A stretch of 64,000 bases of DNA from contig JASPKZ010004560.1 of the NCBI GenBank assembly GCA_030220185.1, positions 310,001-374,000 of the forward strand, read 5' to 3'. Below are positions 51,486 to 62,275 of the stretch, one piece after another. Every line of letters begins with the position of its first letter. The first letter of the stretch is position 1. The notes under the pieces are model-generated. The model did no database searches, was not told where the DNA came from, and saw only the letters and a program-made list of their open reading frames with translations. A program made the position numbers and the translations under genes. The DNA comes from Diploptera punctata (Eukaryota > Arthropoda > Insecta > Blattodea > Blaberidae).

Positions 51486-51504
51486 ATGTATTATTATTAT
51501 TTAT

Positions 51505-51828
51505 TATTTTAGGATTGTTTCTTTTATTTACACAGGTATCTTCAACCAAAGTATACAATTTTTTTCTTCCACACTTCCCGAATTTGCGTATCTGCTTCTG
51601 TCATATTTCCCTTCTTTATGTTGTCTTAAATTCCCTTTATCCACGTTGGCTATGATCTACCGCGTTTTCCCTTTACCAGGAGGTATCCATTTCAATACTT
51701 ATTTATTTGTTTCTGTGTCCCTCCTTCTCATTGTATGTCCATTATATGTCTTATTTGGATTTCTTCAATCTCTTGTACAGTATCCTTTTCTACATTCATA
51801 ATTTCGCTTATTGTATTATTTTTTAAAA

Positions 51829-51835
<7 letters not shown>
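51505..51835 (-). mobile_element. LINE-E C-terminal fragment
   Basis: The complement of the 13.4-13.76 kb copy: acacaggtatcttcaaccaaag, ttccacacttcccgaattt, ttatgttgtcttaaattccc, ccacgttggctatgatctacc, tttaccaggaggtatcca and cttcaatctcttgtacag. It stops at (ATT)n at 51,836. Confidence 0.75.
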
Positions 51836-51859
<24 letters not shown>

Positions 51860-51860
51860 G
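51836..51860. repeat. (ATT)n microsatellite
   Basis: About 8 ATT units. Confidence 0.9.
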
Positions 51861-53339
51861 TGTGTTTTTGTTACAGCACTGCCTTCTCCCGCCTGTTCTC
51901 TCATAAAATACTCCACGTGGGACGAAGTGAAACATTCTGATCTTGGAATATGGACAGCTCTGGATTTCACACCAGCGTTCATCACCCGCATGAGGTAAGC
52001 AAACACTCTACTGAAATTTTTATTGTTATAATTTACTTGGTACGAGATGATCCAGGGTACTTCCTTTCTGGTGATGCAGACATTACCCGTATCATGAGAG
52101 TACTAACACCTGGACCATTAGTGCCCACATTATTATTTCAGGGTTGCCATAATATCAAGCATAATATGTTGCCATTATTGCAGGCATAACATATTGAAAA
52201 CTTTATCAACGCAAGGAATTTCTAGTTCTATAAGATACACTTGGACTGGTTAAAGGTACAGTGACATAAGACACATTTCTTAATTTGGCAGAAATTAACA
52301 TTAACAACTGATAATGAACATCAAAATCAACAATGTTTGAGCGTTCAAATGTCCGTTCCGATATTTAAAACAAATGGTCAGACCATCTTCTTAATAGTCT
52401 CCCTCTTCTCAAATGGCACTCGAATATCGTCAGCCGGCAATCAAAACCTCGGAAGTCCATAAACTGAAAAAAAAAAATTAGGAGAAAGAACAAACCTTAT
52501 AAATGTCATTGTTGTTACATCAGTTACTTTTGAATTCAGTTATTATTATTTTATTATTAATATTATTGTTATTATTCTCTACATGTGTGTGAAGTCTACA
52601 AAATCGATGTCATGAAGGACACGCCCTTCGATTGCAAGCTCTTTTTTTTCTTCACTGAACCTGTAAATGATTCAGTAAATTAAATCGCTCTATATACAAC
52701 GGTTGTAAATCTTTATTTTACAGATGTGGGTCCCCAGAAATGTAACTATGCTTTATCGTATTTGTTGATATAATATATTTAACGAATTATAGCCTGTGTG
52801 TGTGGTTTAAAATACAACTATGTTACATCAGTTAATTTAATACATTGAAGTACAGTGTAACTCTGGAATGTAATTTAATTTGTGTGCTATAACACTTGTG
52901 CTAGTCCATATTACACGAGCATACATAGCACAGTGTAAACAACATGTTTCAAAATAACCCTCTCGTTTTTGGTGGTTACCATGCTCGCCTCTGGATATAA
53001 GATTTATACATTCAAACCCGAGTAGAGTAGAAGTAATGGGCTGGATCATGTGAGAAAATTTATGAGTAGGCACTGGATATGTATCATCTAAAATTCATCA
53101 AAATGCGCATACAAAATGTGTGGTTATAACTCAAAAATAAAAAAATGCACTCGAACAAACGAAAAAACCTAACGATATTATAAGTAGACAATAATTATAA
53201 AATAAAAACACTTTTCAATTTGTTGTACACCGATAAATTCCATGGTAACTGACGTAAACATTTCAACACAATATTTGTTATCTTTTTTTAGCATTCATAT
53301 AGTAGGACACTACCTTTTGTTCCTCTTAAAAACATTTCT
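51861..53339. other. No gene recognised (1.5 kb)
   Basis: Short frames only (51,950-52,189, 52,837-53,073) without motifs, plus a small ATT cluster near 52,535-52,575. Confidence 0.4.
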
Positions 53340-53464
53340 AAATAGGTTTAAATTTCTTTAATAGACAATGTGGAGTTTCTATCTTTAATAATTATACTTA
53401 AAATGTATGGTTTTATATCGGTAACTGATGTAACTATAGATGTAACATATTTTACAGATTGTGA

Positions 53465-53735
53465 GCTTCTTGCAAAGATTAAACTTTTTTGGTTCGTTCC
53501 GGCTCCAAGTATTGTAGCTGCTGTGCCCATCACTTTTGTGGGCGTCCCCGATCTCTTTTTCCTCCCTTTCGGTTGATAATTCAGACTTTTCCTAGTCCAT
53601 CTGTTGGTTTCCATTATGCATACATGTTCATACCAATTTTTCTTCTATTTTATCTGTAAAACCGAATATTTCTAGTTATTTACGGATATCTTCACTTCGG
53701 TTTTATCCATTAAAGTATATCCTGCCACAAATCGT
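53465..53735 (-). mobile_element. LINE tail fragment, LINE-C-like
   Basis: Minus-strand reading gives EKNWYEHVCIMETNRWTRKS, LNYQPKGRKKRSGTPTKV and GAGTNQKS. This is the 'W..H..RM...R.PK...Y.PKGRR..GRP...W...GTGQ' ending of LINE-C-type elements, with frameshifts. Confidence 0.6.
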
Positions 53736-54254
53736 AAATATAAAAGAGAAAAATAATATTATCTGTGAATTTGAATTTTATTTCAATAAGCAATATTTTG
53801 CATGTAACATATATATATATATATATATATATATTTGAGTTTTATATTCTAGTAAACTTTAGTTACTAATTGCACAAAATAAACATAACTGAAGTGATGT
53901 AAGAGTTTTGATTAAAATAAATGACAATTCCCTGTTACGTATGAGTTCATTTTTGTTCATATTCTACAATATTTTGGGATATATGCACTCTAGTGAATTG
54001 CACTAGAATCCATATTTATGCGACTATCAATATGCTATAACTTAATTTTGCCTGCACTTCATTAAAAGTATTTTTATTAGAGAGTTCAAGAAAATAAGTA
54101 ACTTTTTTATTGAAATTGAGTTTGATGTTTCATTATATTCTCCATGGAAAGCACTATCATTTAGAAGTGTCAAATACTAAAACCACATTTCGATCATGGG
54201 TTTAGTTACCCCCAAAATTCGGCGTACAGATAGATAACATGTATGTTGAACCGC
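53736..54254. other. No gene recognised; (AT)n at 53,808-53,834
   Basis: It includes a 26-bp (AT)n run. The stretch 53,885-53,945 (taagagttttgattaaaata, aattccctgttacgta) resembles 38,338-38,385, so an unidentified repeat is shared between those places. Confidence 0.45.
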
Positions 54255-54685
54255 TAATAGTATATTACGGTGTGAGGTTGTGAAGTAGTTTTTACAGAAG
54301 CGAGGAAAATGTTTAAATACCGAGCGATATCTAGGTTTTTAATTTCCGAGAATCTGTAAAACACTTCACAAACGTGCGTTGTGCATTATTTTTTGCGCGA
54401 TGGTGTTTTCAAAATAATAAATAATAGTAATATAATAACATCTTTATTGGAAATATTTTCGTTGATTGTAAACAATTGACTAACGTTAACAGTGTATGCA
54501 ATATATATTAGTTGTTGAAACTACAGGAGGCTGCGAGATAAATTATTTATAAAATGTCAGCAAGTACATATTTATTGTTTTTATATTGTTTCAAATGAAG
54601 TTCAGTTAATTTAAAATGCAGTGATTTGTTTCGTATAATGTATATTAACACTACCTTTTGGATATTTTTTTGTATATACGTTGTA
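54255..54685 (+). repeat. Dispersed repeat H, copy 2
   Basis: It matches 26,173-26,572 throughout: taatagtatattac, agtttttacagaagcgagg, aatttccgagaatctgtaaaa, ttttttgcgcgatgg, gttaacagtgtatgcaa, actacaggaggc and aaatgcagtgatttgtttcg. It keeps the head palindrome and is somewhat longer owing to small insertions. Confidence 0.7.
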
Positions 54686-54694
54686 AAAAAATGC

Positions 54695-54970
54695 TCAACC
54701 CGGGTCGGGTGGAGGAGAGATGAGCCCCTTATATAGAGATCTGTGAATGACGCTGGCCGACCACGCCTGTCGTACCATCACAGGGGCAGATGAATGAAAT
54801 GAAACGAAATGGATGATACAAGTATGGAGAAATGGTACAATGAAATTGTGGCAGGGGAAAACGGGACAAACCCCGAGAAAAACCTGCCTAAGCTCCGTTT
54901 CGTCCACCACGAAACCCACATGAAGGGGCCGAGACTATTTTTTTAGCTCCGGCCCAATAGTACGTAGGGT
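54695..54970 (+). repeat. SINE-like unclassified repeat
   Basis: It contains cgggtcgggtggaggagaga, ctggccgaccacgcctgtcg, gacaaaccccgagaaaaacctgcc and ttcgtccaccacgaaaccca. The 'ccccgagaaaaacctg' and 'cgtccaccacgaa' wording recalls dispersed insect repeats, but no second copy is in the window. The Helitron starts three bases later. Confidence 0.4.
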
Positions 54971-54972
54971 AA

Positions 54973-55598
54973 TCTAATATATAAAAATGAATGTTTGTTC
55001 GTACTTTATGTGCGGTTGATCCGATTGTGATGGGGCGTTTTGCAAAATGTTCAGGAGATTACCGGGATGAACATAGGCTATAAGAGAGTTGTGATACTCA
55101 ACTCCTACACCCTTAAAAACACCCTTTGTAGTGAAAAACGTGAAAAAGTCCATTTGTTACCTTTAAATGGCTTATGTTGCCTAAACCATAACACATACAC
55201 AAAATTAATGTACACAGAATTGAATATCTAAAAAAAAAAATAAACTACAGAAAAGTCCGCGAGAGCATATGTTTATCTTTTAAGTATAACTCACAATAAC
55301 TATTTTTGTTTTCATTGATGCCAAGAAGATCGGGATAAGTAAATTTCCGGGCAAGCATAGCAGCGCACGGCGGGTATTCTTTTATGGATAACTCAAAACG
55401 AATTTTGTCTTTCAGCTCATTTACGCCAAGTACATCGGGATGCGTAGATTCCCAGGCAACGCCGGGTAATCAGCATGGGGTATCTAAAAATAATAACGAT
55501 ATAAATATATATTTATTTTTCCTTCTACTTATTCGACTAAATGTAAAAACACGTTATAATTTATTTAGGTGTAGCAGAGCACGCCGGGTATTAGCTAG
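54973..55598 (+). mobile_element. Helitron, complete non-autonomous copy (626 bp)
   Basis: The 5' end is TC (tctaatatataaaaatgaat) preceded by A. The 3' end is gagcacgccgggtattagCTAG followed by T. This matches Helitron rules: 5'-TC, 3'-CTRR, insertion between A and T, no target duplication and no TIR. The interior repeats the gataactca-caataac / tttgtctttcagctcattta module. No Rep/helicase coding. Confidence 0.82.
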
Positions 55599-55666
55599 TA
55601 TTTTATAAATTTGGAAGATAAGTTGATTTACCTGATTCTTTCCTTATATCCTTCAATTATTGATGT

Positions 55667-55943
55667 ACTTTTTGACATCTCATTCTCTACGTCATGGTGA
55701 AAAATCAGCACATTTCTCATTTAACATTACTTGTTATGAAGGTACCATTAGTACACATGTACTAATTCCAGTAATGAACTAGATTCTGTTTTGAATAATT
55801 GCCAACAGTTTGAGTTCAGTAATTCCTTTCCTCGGGTCTCCTGCTTCAATGTTAAATGTACTAGAAATGTAAATAAATCATACATTCCAAGCACACAAAC
55901 TTATTTGTAATCACACACAAATTAGTCTCATTATTTCCTTATA
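55667..55943 (+). repeat. 277-bp perfect tandem duplication, copy 1
   Basis: It starts actttttgacatctcattc and ends tcattatttccttata. I see no difference from copy 2. Confidence 0.95.
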
Positions 55944-56220
55944 ACTTTTTGACATCTCATTCTCTACGTCATGGTGAAAAATCAGCACATTTCTCATTTA
56001 ACATTACTTGTTATGAAGGTACCATTAGTACACATGTACTAATTCCAGTAATGAACTAGATTCTGTTTTGAATAATTGCCAACAGTTTGAGTTCAGTAAT
56101 TCCTTTCCTCGGGTCTCCTGCTTCAATGTTAAATGTACTAGAAATGTAAATAAATCATACATTCCAAGCACACAAACTTATTTGTAATCACACACAAATT
56201 AGTCTCATTATTTCCTTATA
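55944..56220 (+). repeat. 277-bp perfect tandem duplication, copy 2
   Basis: A direct continuation with the same sequence at a constant offset of 277. Content is AT-rich and non-coding. Confidence 0.95.
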
Positions 56221-56334
56221 ACGAGTTTGAAAATAAATGAAAGATAAACTAAGTACACTGTGTGTAAAAATATAGCTATTCGTTTCATTTCATTCTGAGA
56301 TGAAAATGTTACTAGCTAAGCCGAAGGCTCACAG

Positions 56335-57745
56335 AACCTATCTATAGCCTACATCACTATCCTGAGCTAATGTTTTCAACATCCATTGTATAATTTACCT
56401 CGCTAGGGTTCTGTACTATTATACATTACAGGGACTCTTGTCGTCCCAACTTCTTAAAAAAAAAAACATTAAACTGAAAATATATTACTTAATACTTAAT
56501 ACATTTTACAGCAGTTAGCCCTTGATTCCTGCTTTCCAGAGATTCCTATCTTCCCATTGTCCTTCTTCCATACCCCTCTTCATCATGGCATCATATATTC
56601 CCTCATACCATGCTCTTCTACTTCTCCCCCTCTTCCGTCTGCCTGGTACCATCCAATCTAACACATGTTTAGGCCACTGGTCTTCCGACATCCGTTGTAC
56701 ATGTCCATACCACTGTAAAGCTCTCTTTGTTATCCTTTAGATAACAGTTTCTTGTGCATCCATTTCTTGTCTGATATATGTATTTCGAATATGTTGTAGC
56801 CTGGATATTCTCATACTTCTCCATAATCCATCCATTTCTGTCGCCAAGATTCTTTTCTGCATCCTTTCATTTATTGTCCAGCTTTTTGATCCATATGTAA
56901 GTATAATTTCTATTATTGTTTGTATAATCCCTTTTTTTGTTTTTCTGGTCAAATTTCTATTCCATAAAAGACCATTCAGGGATCTAATCGCCTTCCTTGT
57001 ACAATTTACTCTGTTAATAATATATTTTTCACAAGTACCAGATTTATCTATTATAGATCCAAGATATTTAAATTCTTCGACACGTTTAATTATAATGTTA
57101 TTTATTTGTAGGTCTTCTGAATTTGCTCCGATTACCATATATTCTGTTTTAATATAAATTATCTTCAGTCCACCTACCTCAAATGCATCTACCAACTTTC
57201 TAATCATATATTCTATATCTTCTTTATCTTGTCCTATTATAATCTGGTCATCAGCGAATAATAAATTGTGTAGTAAACTGAAAATATATAAAACTGTCAT
57301 TCTCCCAGTTATATTGCATGGACGTGATACATGGACTCTTACTTTAAGGGAGGAGAACATTTTACGAGTATTTGAGAATAAAGTTCTTACGAAAATTTTT
57401 GGACCAAAGAGAGATGAACAGGCAGAGAAATGAAGTAGATTACATAACAGTGAGCTACATTATCCTTATAGGAAACCAGATACAATAACAGTTAGGTCTC
57501 GTAGACTGAAATGTACATGGTATGTGGTACGAATGGGGAATGAAAGAGGGGCATAGAAGCTTCTTGTAGGAAGACCAGAGTGGAAACGCCCAGATGGTAG
57601 ACCAAGAATGAAGTGGCGAGTATCAATAAACATTTTAGGGAATTAGATTATACCGGGGATGATTAGAAATCATTAGTTGAAGTTAAGGATGATAGCTTAT
57701 GTCCGCGCGGTCATGAACCTACGGGCTTGATAGAGCCATTGAGTT
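56335..57745 (+). mobile_element. LINE-A copy (with a small antisense scrap) interrupted by LINE-Q
   Basis: 56,335-56,404 is a short antisense LINE-A scrap (tatcctgagctaatgtttt). From 56,405 the sense copy reads attacagggactcttgtcgtcc and ttaaactgaaaatatat, is interrupted by LINE-Q, and resumes at 57,274 with taaactgaaaatatataaaac. It continues through FGPKRDEQAE-, GRPRMKW-type words to cctacgggcttgatagagcc with a gttagttagtta tail. Confidence 0.8.
56486..57273 (-). mobile_element. LINE-Q, 5'-truncated, with 16-bp target duplications
   Basis: The minus strand encodes LFADDQIIIGQDKEDIEYMI (RT motif C), VGGLKIIYIKTEYMVIG, RVEEFKYLGSIIDKSGTCE, TRKAIRSLNGLLWNRNLTRK, IIEIILTYGSKSWTINERMQ, RILATEMDGLWRSMRISRL and, after frameshifts, WYGHVQRM-like and GRRKRG-like blocks. 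The 3' end tail is built of ttaagta units. The 16-bp repeat taaactgaaaatatat flanks it (56,470-56,485 and 57,274-57,289), as expected for target-primed reverse transcription. Confidence 0.88.
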
Positions 57746-57803
57746 AGTTAGTTAGGGTTCTTAGCAATCTCATCTCAGCTCCTTCTATCCCCAGAGTTTG
57801 ATA

Positions 57804-58316
57804 TTAGCTATTACACGGCGTGCGCGCTACGCCTAAAAATATGTTTTTTGTCTCTTTGAATAAATTAGAAGAAAAATAATTATAAATTTATATCGTAATT
57901 ATTTTTAGATATCCCGTGCTGATTTTCCGGCATTGCCCGGGAATGAAGTTATCTGGATCTTTTTGGCATCAATGAGCTGAAAGACAAAAATTGTTATTGT
58001 GAGTTATCCGTAAAAGATAGACACATCCTATTCTGGACTTTTGTTTGTAGATTTTAGGCAGCGTAAGTCATTGAAGCGTCCAAAAAGCAAGTTTTTTTAG
58101 TACACCGATCCACAATTTGTTTAGCTCCGATAGGTTTAGCTGTTGTTTTATGGAAAACATAATGCCATTATCGTACTAAGGTAATATGCTATATATATTA
58201 ATTGTCCCAGAAAAAAATCTCTAAATAATGAAAAAAAAAATCCAATCGGTCAAGTTGTTTTTGAGTTCATAAAGGACATACAGAAAAACAGACTCACCCA
58301 GTTTTTAATATAATGA
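57804..58316 (-). mobile_element. Helitron copy, reverse orientation
   Basis: On the minus strand the 3' end reads gcgcgcacgccgtgtaatagCTAA, with atccagataacttcattcccg, gataactcacaataaca and tttgtctttcagctcattga modules shared with the 55-kb Helitron. The putative 5' end is TC (tcattatattaaaaactggg). The CTAA end is an allowed CTRR variant. The 5' half differs from the 55-kb copy. Confidence 0.65.
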
Positions 58317-58607
58317 TTAAAACCGGTGTTTTTGATCCAAACAAAAAAAGTCGGAACTGCCATTGTTTTACCATCATCATCAACAGGTTCATGGATTTAC
58401 CTCATAAGTTTTTTTTTCCCGATTTCAGTCTTCAACACTATTGAGCCCGTTTTGTCTTCGATGTTTCAACATTTCTTCTATCCTTTGGGTTGGTTCATCA
58501 TCAGTTTAGTTATGCAGGTAACATTTAATTATTTGCACATGTTTTTGCTACTATTTCTACATTACTTTATTCTGTCTATTAATTTAATATGTTTAGTTTC
58601 CCCCTTA
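58317..58607. other. No gene recognised; possible LINE tail
   Basis: The minus strand hints at DEPTQRIEEMLKH and KTGSIVLKTEIGKK, which look like linker peptides of a LINE, but decay is too heavy to assign. Confidence 0.3.
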
Positions 58608-58708
58608 TACAGGGCGATTCAAAAGTCTCTTGACATTTTCGTAAAAACAAATGTTTTATGCCAAACGTATTATTACATATAGAAATTAATGATTACTGGA
58701 TCCTAAAC

Positions 58709-59551
58709 TCAGTACAATTCAATATGGTAGCCCTCTAAGTCACGGCACAGACTCCATCTTTCTTGTGTACAGCGAAACACTTTTGCCAGCATAGCTGGTG
58801 TGATTGCAGCTACCGCTGCAGCTATTCGGTTTCTCAATTGCTGTAAGGTGTTGATCTTCACTTCATACACTTTTGACTTAACGAAACCCCAAACAAAGAG
58901 GTCTAGTGGTGTCAGATCTGGAAAGCGGGCCGCCAAAATTCTCGGTGAGCCACGATCGATCCACCTACCAAGGAAACCTTTGTTGACGTGGTCACGAACA
59001 ATGATGAAAAAATGGGGTGGTGCACCATCTTGCTGGAAAACCACAGAATCTTGTACAGTCTTCTGTGCCAGCTGCTATTATTCAAACGTGTCAATATAGT
59101 TACTTCCAGTTACTGTTGTTTCCGCAAACACGAATGACCCGTAAATTTTTGTTTTTGCTATTCCCAGCCGCACATTTACCTTTAGTGTGTCTCTATGAAA
59201 CTCTTGTATGGCGTTTGCCTGTTCGCCTGCCCAAATCCTATAATTATGCCTATTGACAAGTCCACATGTGTGGAATGTTTCCTCATTACTGAACAACACA
59301 TGTTGCATGAGATCTTGATTTATTTTCAATGGTATTTAACAGGTCATCACACATAGTTTGTCGAGCTACATGGTCTTATGCGTTTTCTGGATGTGATAAG
59401 GGCGTTTGTTCAGTTTAAAGCGTAAGATATGCCATACAGTGATTTGGGACATACCCAATTCTCTGCTGAGTCTTCTGGTTGATGCACCGGGACTTCGTGA
59501 GATGCTATCCTGTATGGTTTGTCGGTCTCCCTCTACATGCCTCATCAGCAA
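58709..59551 (-). pseudogene. mariner/Tc1-type transposase, linker and DDE domain
   Basis: Pieces in order: GDRQTIQDSISRSPGASTRR and LSRELGMSQITVWHILRFKL (second HTH), PYHIQKTHKTM; then QDLMQHVLFSNEETFHTCG, LVNRHNYRIWAGEQ; then MVFQQDGAPPHFFIIVRDHV, FLGRWIDRGSPRILAARFPD and LTPLDLFVWGFVKSKVYEVK. The second and third catalytic Asp (QQDGAPPH, PLDLF) are present. The first, expected in F-S-D-E, is Asn (LFSNEETF). At least two frameshifts occur. Inactive in this copy. Confidence 0.82.
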
Positions 59552-59552
59552 C

Positions 59553-59891
59553 AGTTCCCGTCCGTTTCATTTTCAGTACCAGATCTCCTCGATTTCCAAT
59601 TATTTATCATCCCGTTTCCAGTATCTATCCTCAAACCGTAACTTAAACACAAGATCACAACATAGTCTCTTACTTAATATACCGCAACATAGGACATCAC
59701 ATCACTCCATGTCATATACCATCTTCATTTCTCGCAACTGGAATTCCCTACCACAAGAAATAAGGGGCTGCCCGACATTGGCATCTTTTAAAAGAAATCT
59801 AAATTTATATTTGTTCTAAACTCGACTTCATTATTATCCAGTGTAAGGTATATATATTAATTGGTGTTTCCCGTATAATGTATCATATTTA

Positions 59892-59945
<54 letters not shown>

Positions 59946-60132
59946 CGTATCATTATTGTTATTATCGTATAAAATGTTGTTTGTACATGAAATTTGCATT
60001 GCTACATTTATTGTATCTTTAACTGTTTATAATTAGTATAGTGTATATCTATATTTGTCAAATATTTATTTGTATTTGTGCTGGTTGAGTGGAAGAGAGG
60101 GCCTTATGGCCTTAACTCTGCCAGAATAAATA

Positions 60133-60180
<48 letters not shown>

Positions 60181-60181
60181 C
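59553..60181 (+). mobile_element. LINE 3' end (LINE-F relative) inserted in the transposon
   Basis: The plus-strand frame ending at 59,819 encodes QISSISNYLSSRFQYLSSNR, QHRTSHHSMSYTIFISRNWN and SLPQEIRGCPTLASFKRNLN before the stop. This is the 'WNSLP.EIR...FK..L' C-terminus. The 3' untranslated region has (ATT)n at 59,893-59,945. The 3' terminus has ctggttgagtggaagagag, ggccttatggcc and ttaactctgccagaataaat, then (ATT)n. Confidence 0.82.
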
Positions 60182-60315
60182 TCTAATAGATTTTCTGTTA
60201 GGACCTGGTTTTCTGACTTTTTAGTGAATTTTTCTTGGACCTGCCAGTACGTCAATCCTCGTATATGAGCGAAAACGACAGCTAATCTTTCCTCTATGTT
60301 TAGCATAGTTTCCAA
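60112..60315 (-). pseudogene. mariner/Tc1-type transposase N-terminus
   Basis: METMLNIEERLAVVFAHIRG and LTYWQVQEKFTKKSENQ start the first HTH, similar in layout to the 38.6-39.15 kb copy. After LTENLLE the frame runs into the (ATT)n tail of the inserted LINE, so the poly-Ile end is not part of the protein. Confidence 0.75.
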
Positions 60316-60384
60316 TTACTCATAACAAAAATACATAAATTAACGATATGAGGAAAATACCAAGGACTTTTGAGTCACACTGTA

Positions 60385-60720
60385 TATAGGCTTCCTTTTT
60401 TATCCATTAAGGTGTATACCTCTACAGATCTCAGAAATTTCATTTCCGCTGCTTCAAGCCACCTCTCCTCTTTTCTTGTCAATGCCCAAAGCTCCAAACC
60501 ATAAAGCAACTTGGTACCGCCATTATTCATAAAATTTAATTTTCGTTTTCTTTCTGGAATTTTTTATAGTCATCAAATGCCACACATAATTGAATTTATT
60601 GATTTTGATATGAGTATCTTCTTTCCTCATACAGGAAATAGTGTAGCCGAGGCAATAGAAACAATTAATCTGTTCAATTATTTTTCCTTCCAAAATAATT
60701 TTGGCACTAATCTTTTAACT
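60385..60720 (-). mobile_element. LINE-C-like internal fragment
   Basis: Minus-strand reading gives AKIILEGKIIEQINCFYCLG, INKFNYVWHLMTIKN, YQVALWFGALGIDKKRG-like and GNEISEICRGIHLNG. This parallels the KIVIGNKIIEQVNHLNYLG ... KFYKMLAVP ... AAEMKFLRSVKGC order of LINE-C. The transposon's right TA is at its edge. Confidence 0.65.
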
Positions 60721-61084
60721 GCAAGGCACAGAAATCGAAGCAATGTCAACCCACTGTGAAAACCGGATGTGTGTCCCTGCTTGAATTATTGGAGTAGAGT
60801 GAGACGGGACACAGCACATGACAGGCACGAATAGTCAGTTTTATCCAATCAACCACGTTAGGAGTTATAATACCTCCCTGTAGTTTAATTGATAGATTTG
60901 ATGCTGAGTTTTAGATTTATTTTTGTACACGGCGTTGATACATCTGAACGTTTTTCTGGGAGAAATTTCAGGGTAGATTTTGGCATGACATGGTTGACAG
61001 TTTCCTTGTTAAAAAACTCATGGACCTTGGCCGTGTCTGATCCCGCCTCCCATGGGAGCAGAAGGAAAGAACATAACCAAAGAT
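60721..61084. other. No gene recognised
   Basis: Unclassified sequence with one 65-codon frame lacking motifs. Confidence 0.35.
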
Positions 61085-61275
61085 GATGTCAACATCATAT
61101 TATCATCTTAAGGCACTACACTTACAACTTCAAAACTGAATGTTTTGGCCTTTTCAATAATCTTCCTGCAGACTCTTCTATCTTCTGCCAATTTCAGGTT
61201 TGTCACCCTCATCTTCTTCAAATCTTTCTAAACATCGTCCTGCCATCTCATCTTAGGTTTACCAACAGTTCTTAG
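61085..61275 (-). mobile_element. LINE tail fragment
   Basis: The minus strand encodes LLRTVGKPKMRWQDDV, stop, KDLKKMRVTNLKLAEDRRV and CRKIIEKAKTFSFEV. This is the 'GRPK.RW.DDV..DL.K......A.DR..WR.I..EAK' ending, related to the 1-554 copy. Confidence 0.7.
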
Positions 61276-61756
61276 TAAGTAATTAAAATTTGGCGACATC
61301 TTTAAAAAAAAGCTCAGGATTAAAGATAAATTTAGTATACTGTATGGGATTCTTTTATTCTGTGGCTTTGTAAAGATGACTTGTTTCAGGAGATTGTTAA
61401 GGGGTAGATGGAGAGTTAAAGCTTGGAATTTATCGTATTTCACGAGTATAATGGCGAAGTGTTATAAAACTATCAAGCCGTAAGTACAATTTATTTCCAT
61501 TGGGCAACTTTATCTCGAGGGAAGTACTGGCGTTCTATACAAGATAAATCATAATAAAGTTGGCACAACTGTGCAACTTCATCGCCATTACATGCGGGAC
61601 TCTCTCTCTCTCATAATCACAAATTTCTATTAATTTATTTACTCTACAGATTTTCAGTCTCTAAACACAGCGTGTTCTTCAAATGTAAACACATGGTATA
61701 TTTATTTATGTAATGTAAGACTTACAAAGAGTTAACACAAAGTTCCTAGTACAAAT
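61276..61756. other. No gene recognised
   Basis: AT-rich DNA with a short (CT)n at 61,602-61,612; no motif. Confidence 0.35.
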
Positions 61757-61760
61757 CCAT

Positions 61761-61824
<64 letters not shown>

Positions 61825-61894
61825 GAAGAAGAAGAAGAAATAATAATAAAACGATAACAGCAATATTAACAACAATTGTAGTAATAATAGTAGC

Positions 61895-61972
<78 letters not shown>
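61757..61972. repeat. Compound (AAT)n / (ATT)n array
   Basis: (AAT)n with an AAG block, a mixed AAC/AGT middle, a second (AAT)n, then (ATT)n. The last switch creates an inverted trinucleotide array. The long poly-Leu/Ile/Tyr frame is an artefact. Confidence 0.95.
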
Positions 61973-61997
61973 AAATAATAACAGCAGTAATAAAAAT

Positions 61998-62275
61998 AAT
62001 AATTTATAAACAGGTTTACAATGTAATAAAACATCTTCCTGTGCCCAAAGCTTTTTACACCTTTATCTTCTTTATTCATTCTTCTCTATCTTCCCATTCC
62101 AATTGTTCCAGACCTATCTCCCTCATACCTCTTCTTACATCATCCATCCATTTAAATCTAGGTCGACCTCTCTTTCCTTTCCAGGTGGAATCCATTCTAA
62201 AGCTTGTCTGGGCAATATTTCTAGTTGTCTGTATCTCACAAAATCTATTATAGAATTTTGGACTTTCATTAATGA
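61998..62275 (-). mobile_element. LINE-M 3' fragment
   Basis: The minus strand carries VCEIQTTRNIAQTSFRMDST, WKGKRGRPRFKWMDDVRRGM, REIGLEQLEWEDREE and the 3' end that matches 44,130-44,160 (gttttattacattgtaaacc). Confidence 0.8.

Larger units (their letters stand above)
58610..60382 (-). mobile_element. mariner/Tc1-family transposon interrupted by a LINE end
   Basis: The TIRs are cagggcgattcaaaagtctc on the left and, in reverse complement, cagtgtgactcaaaagtcct on the right. Each is flanked by TA (58,608-58,609 and 60,383-60,384). Transposase pieces lie on the minus strand: N-terminus 60,112-60,315, linker 59,366-59,551 and catalytic parts 58,709-59,329. A plus-strand LINE 3' end (about 59,553-60,181) separates the N-terminus from the rest. 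Without it the element is about 1.15 kb, a normal mariner length. Confidence 0.85.

Noticed and set aside
61732..62079. Poly-Leu/Ile/Tyr ORF as a membrane protein
   Set aside because: It is translated trinucleotide repeat. The same applies to the poly-Asn, poly-Ile and poly-Tyr frames near 4.7, 13.4, 16.5, 17.0, 27.7, 36.0, 39.8, 43.0, 43.3, 50.7 and 60.2 kb.
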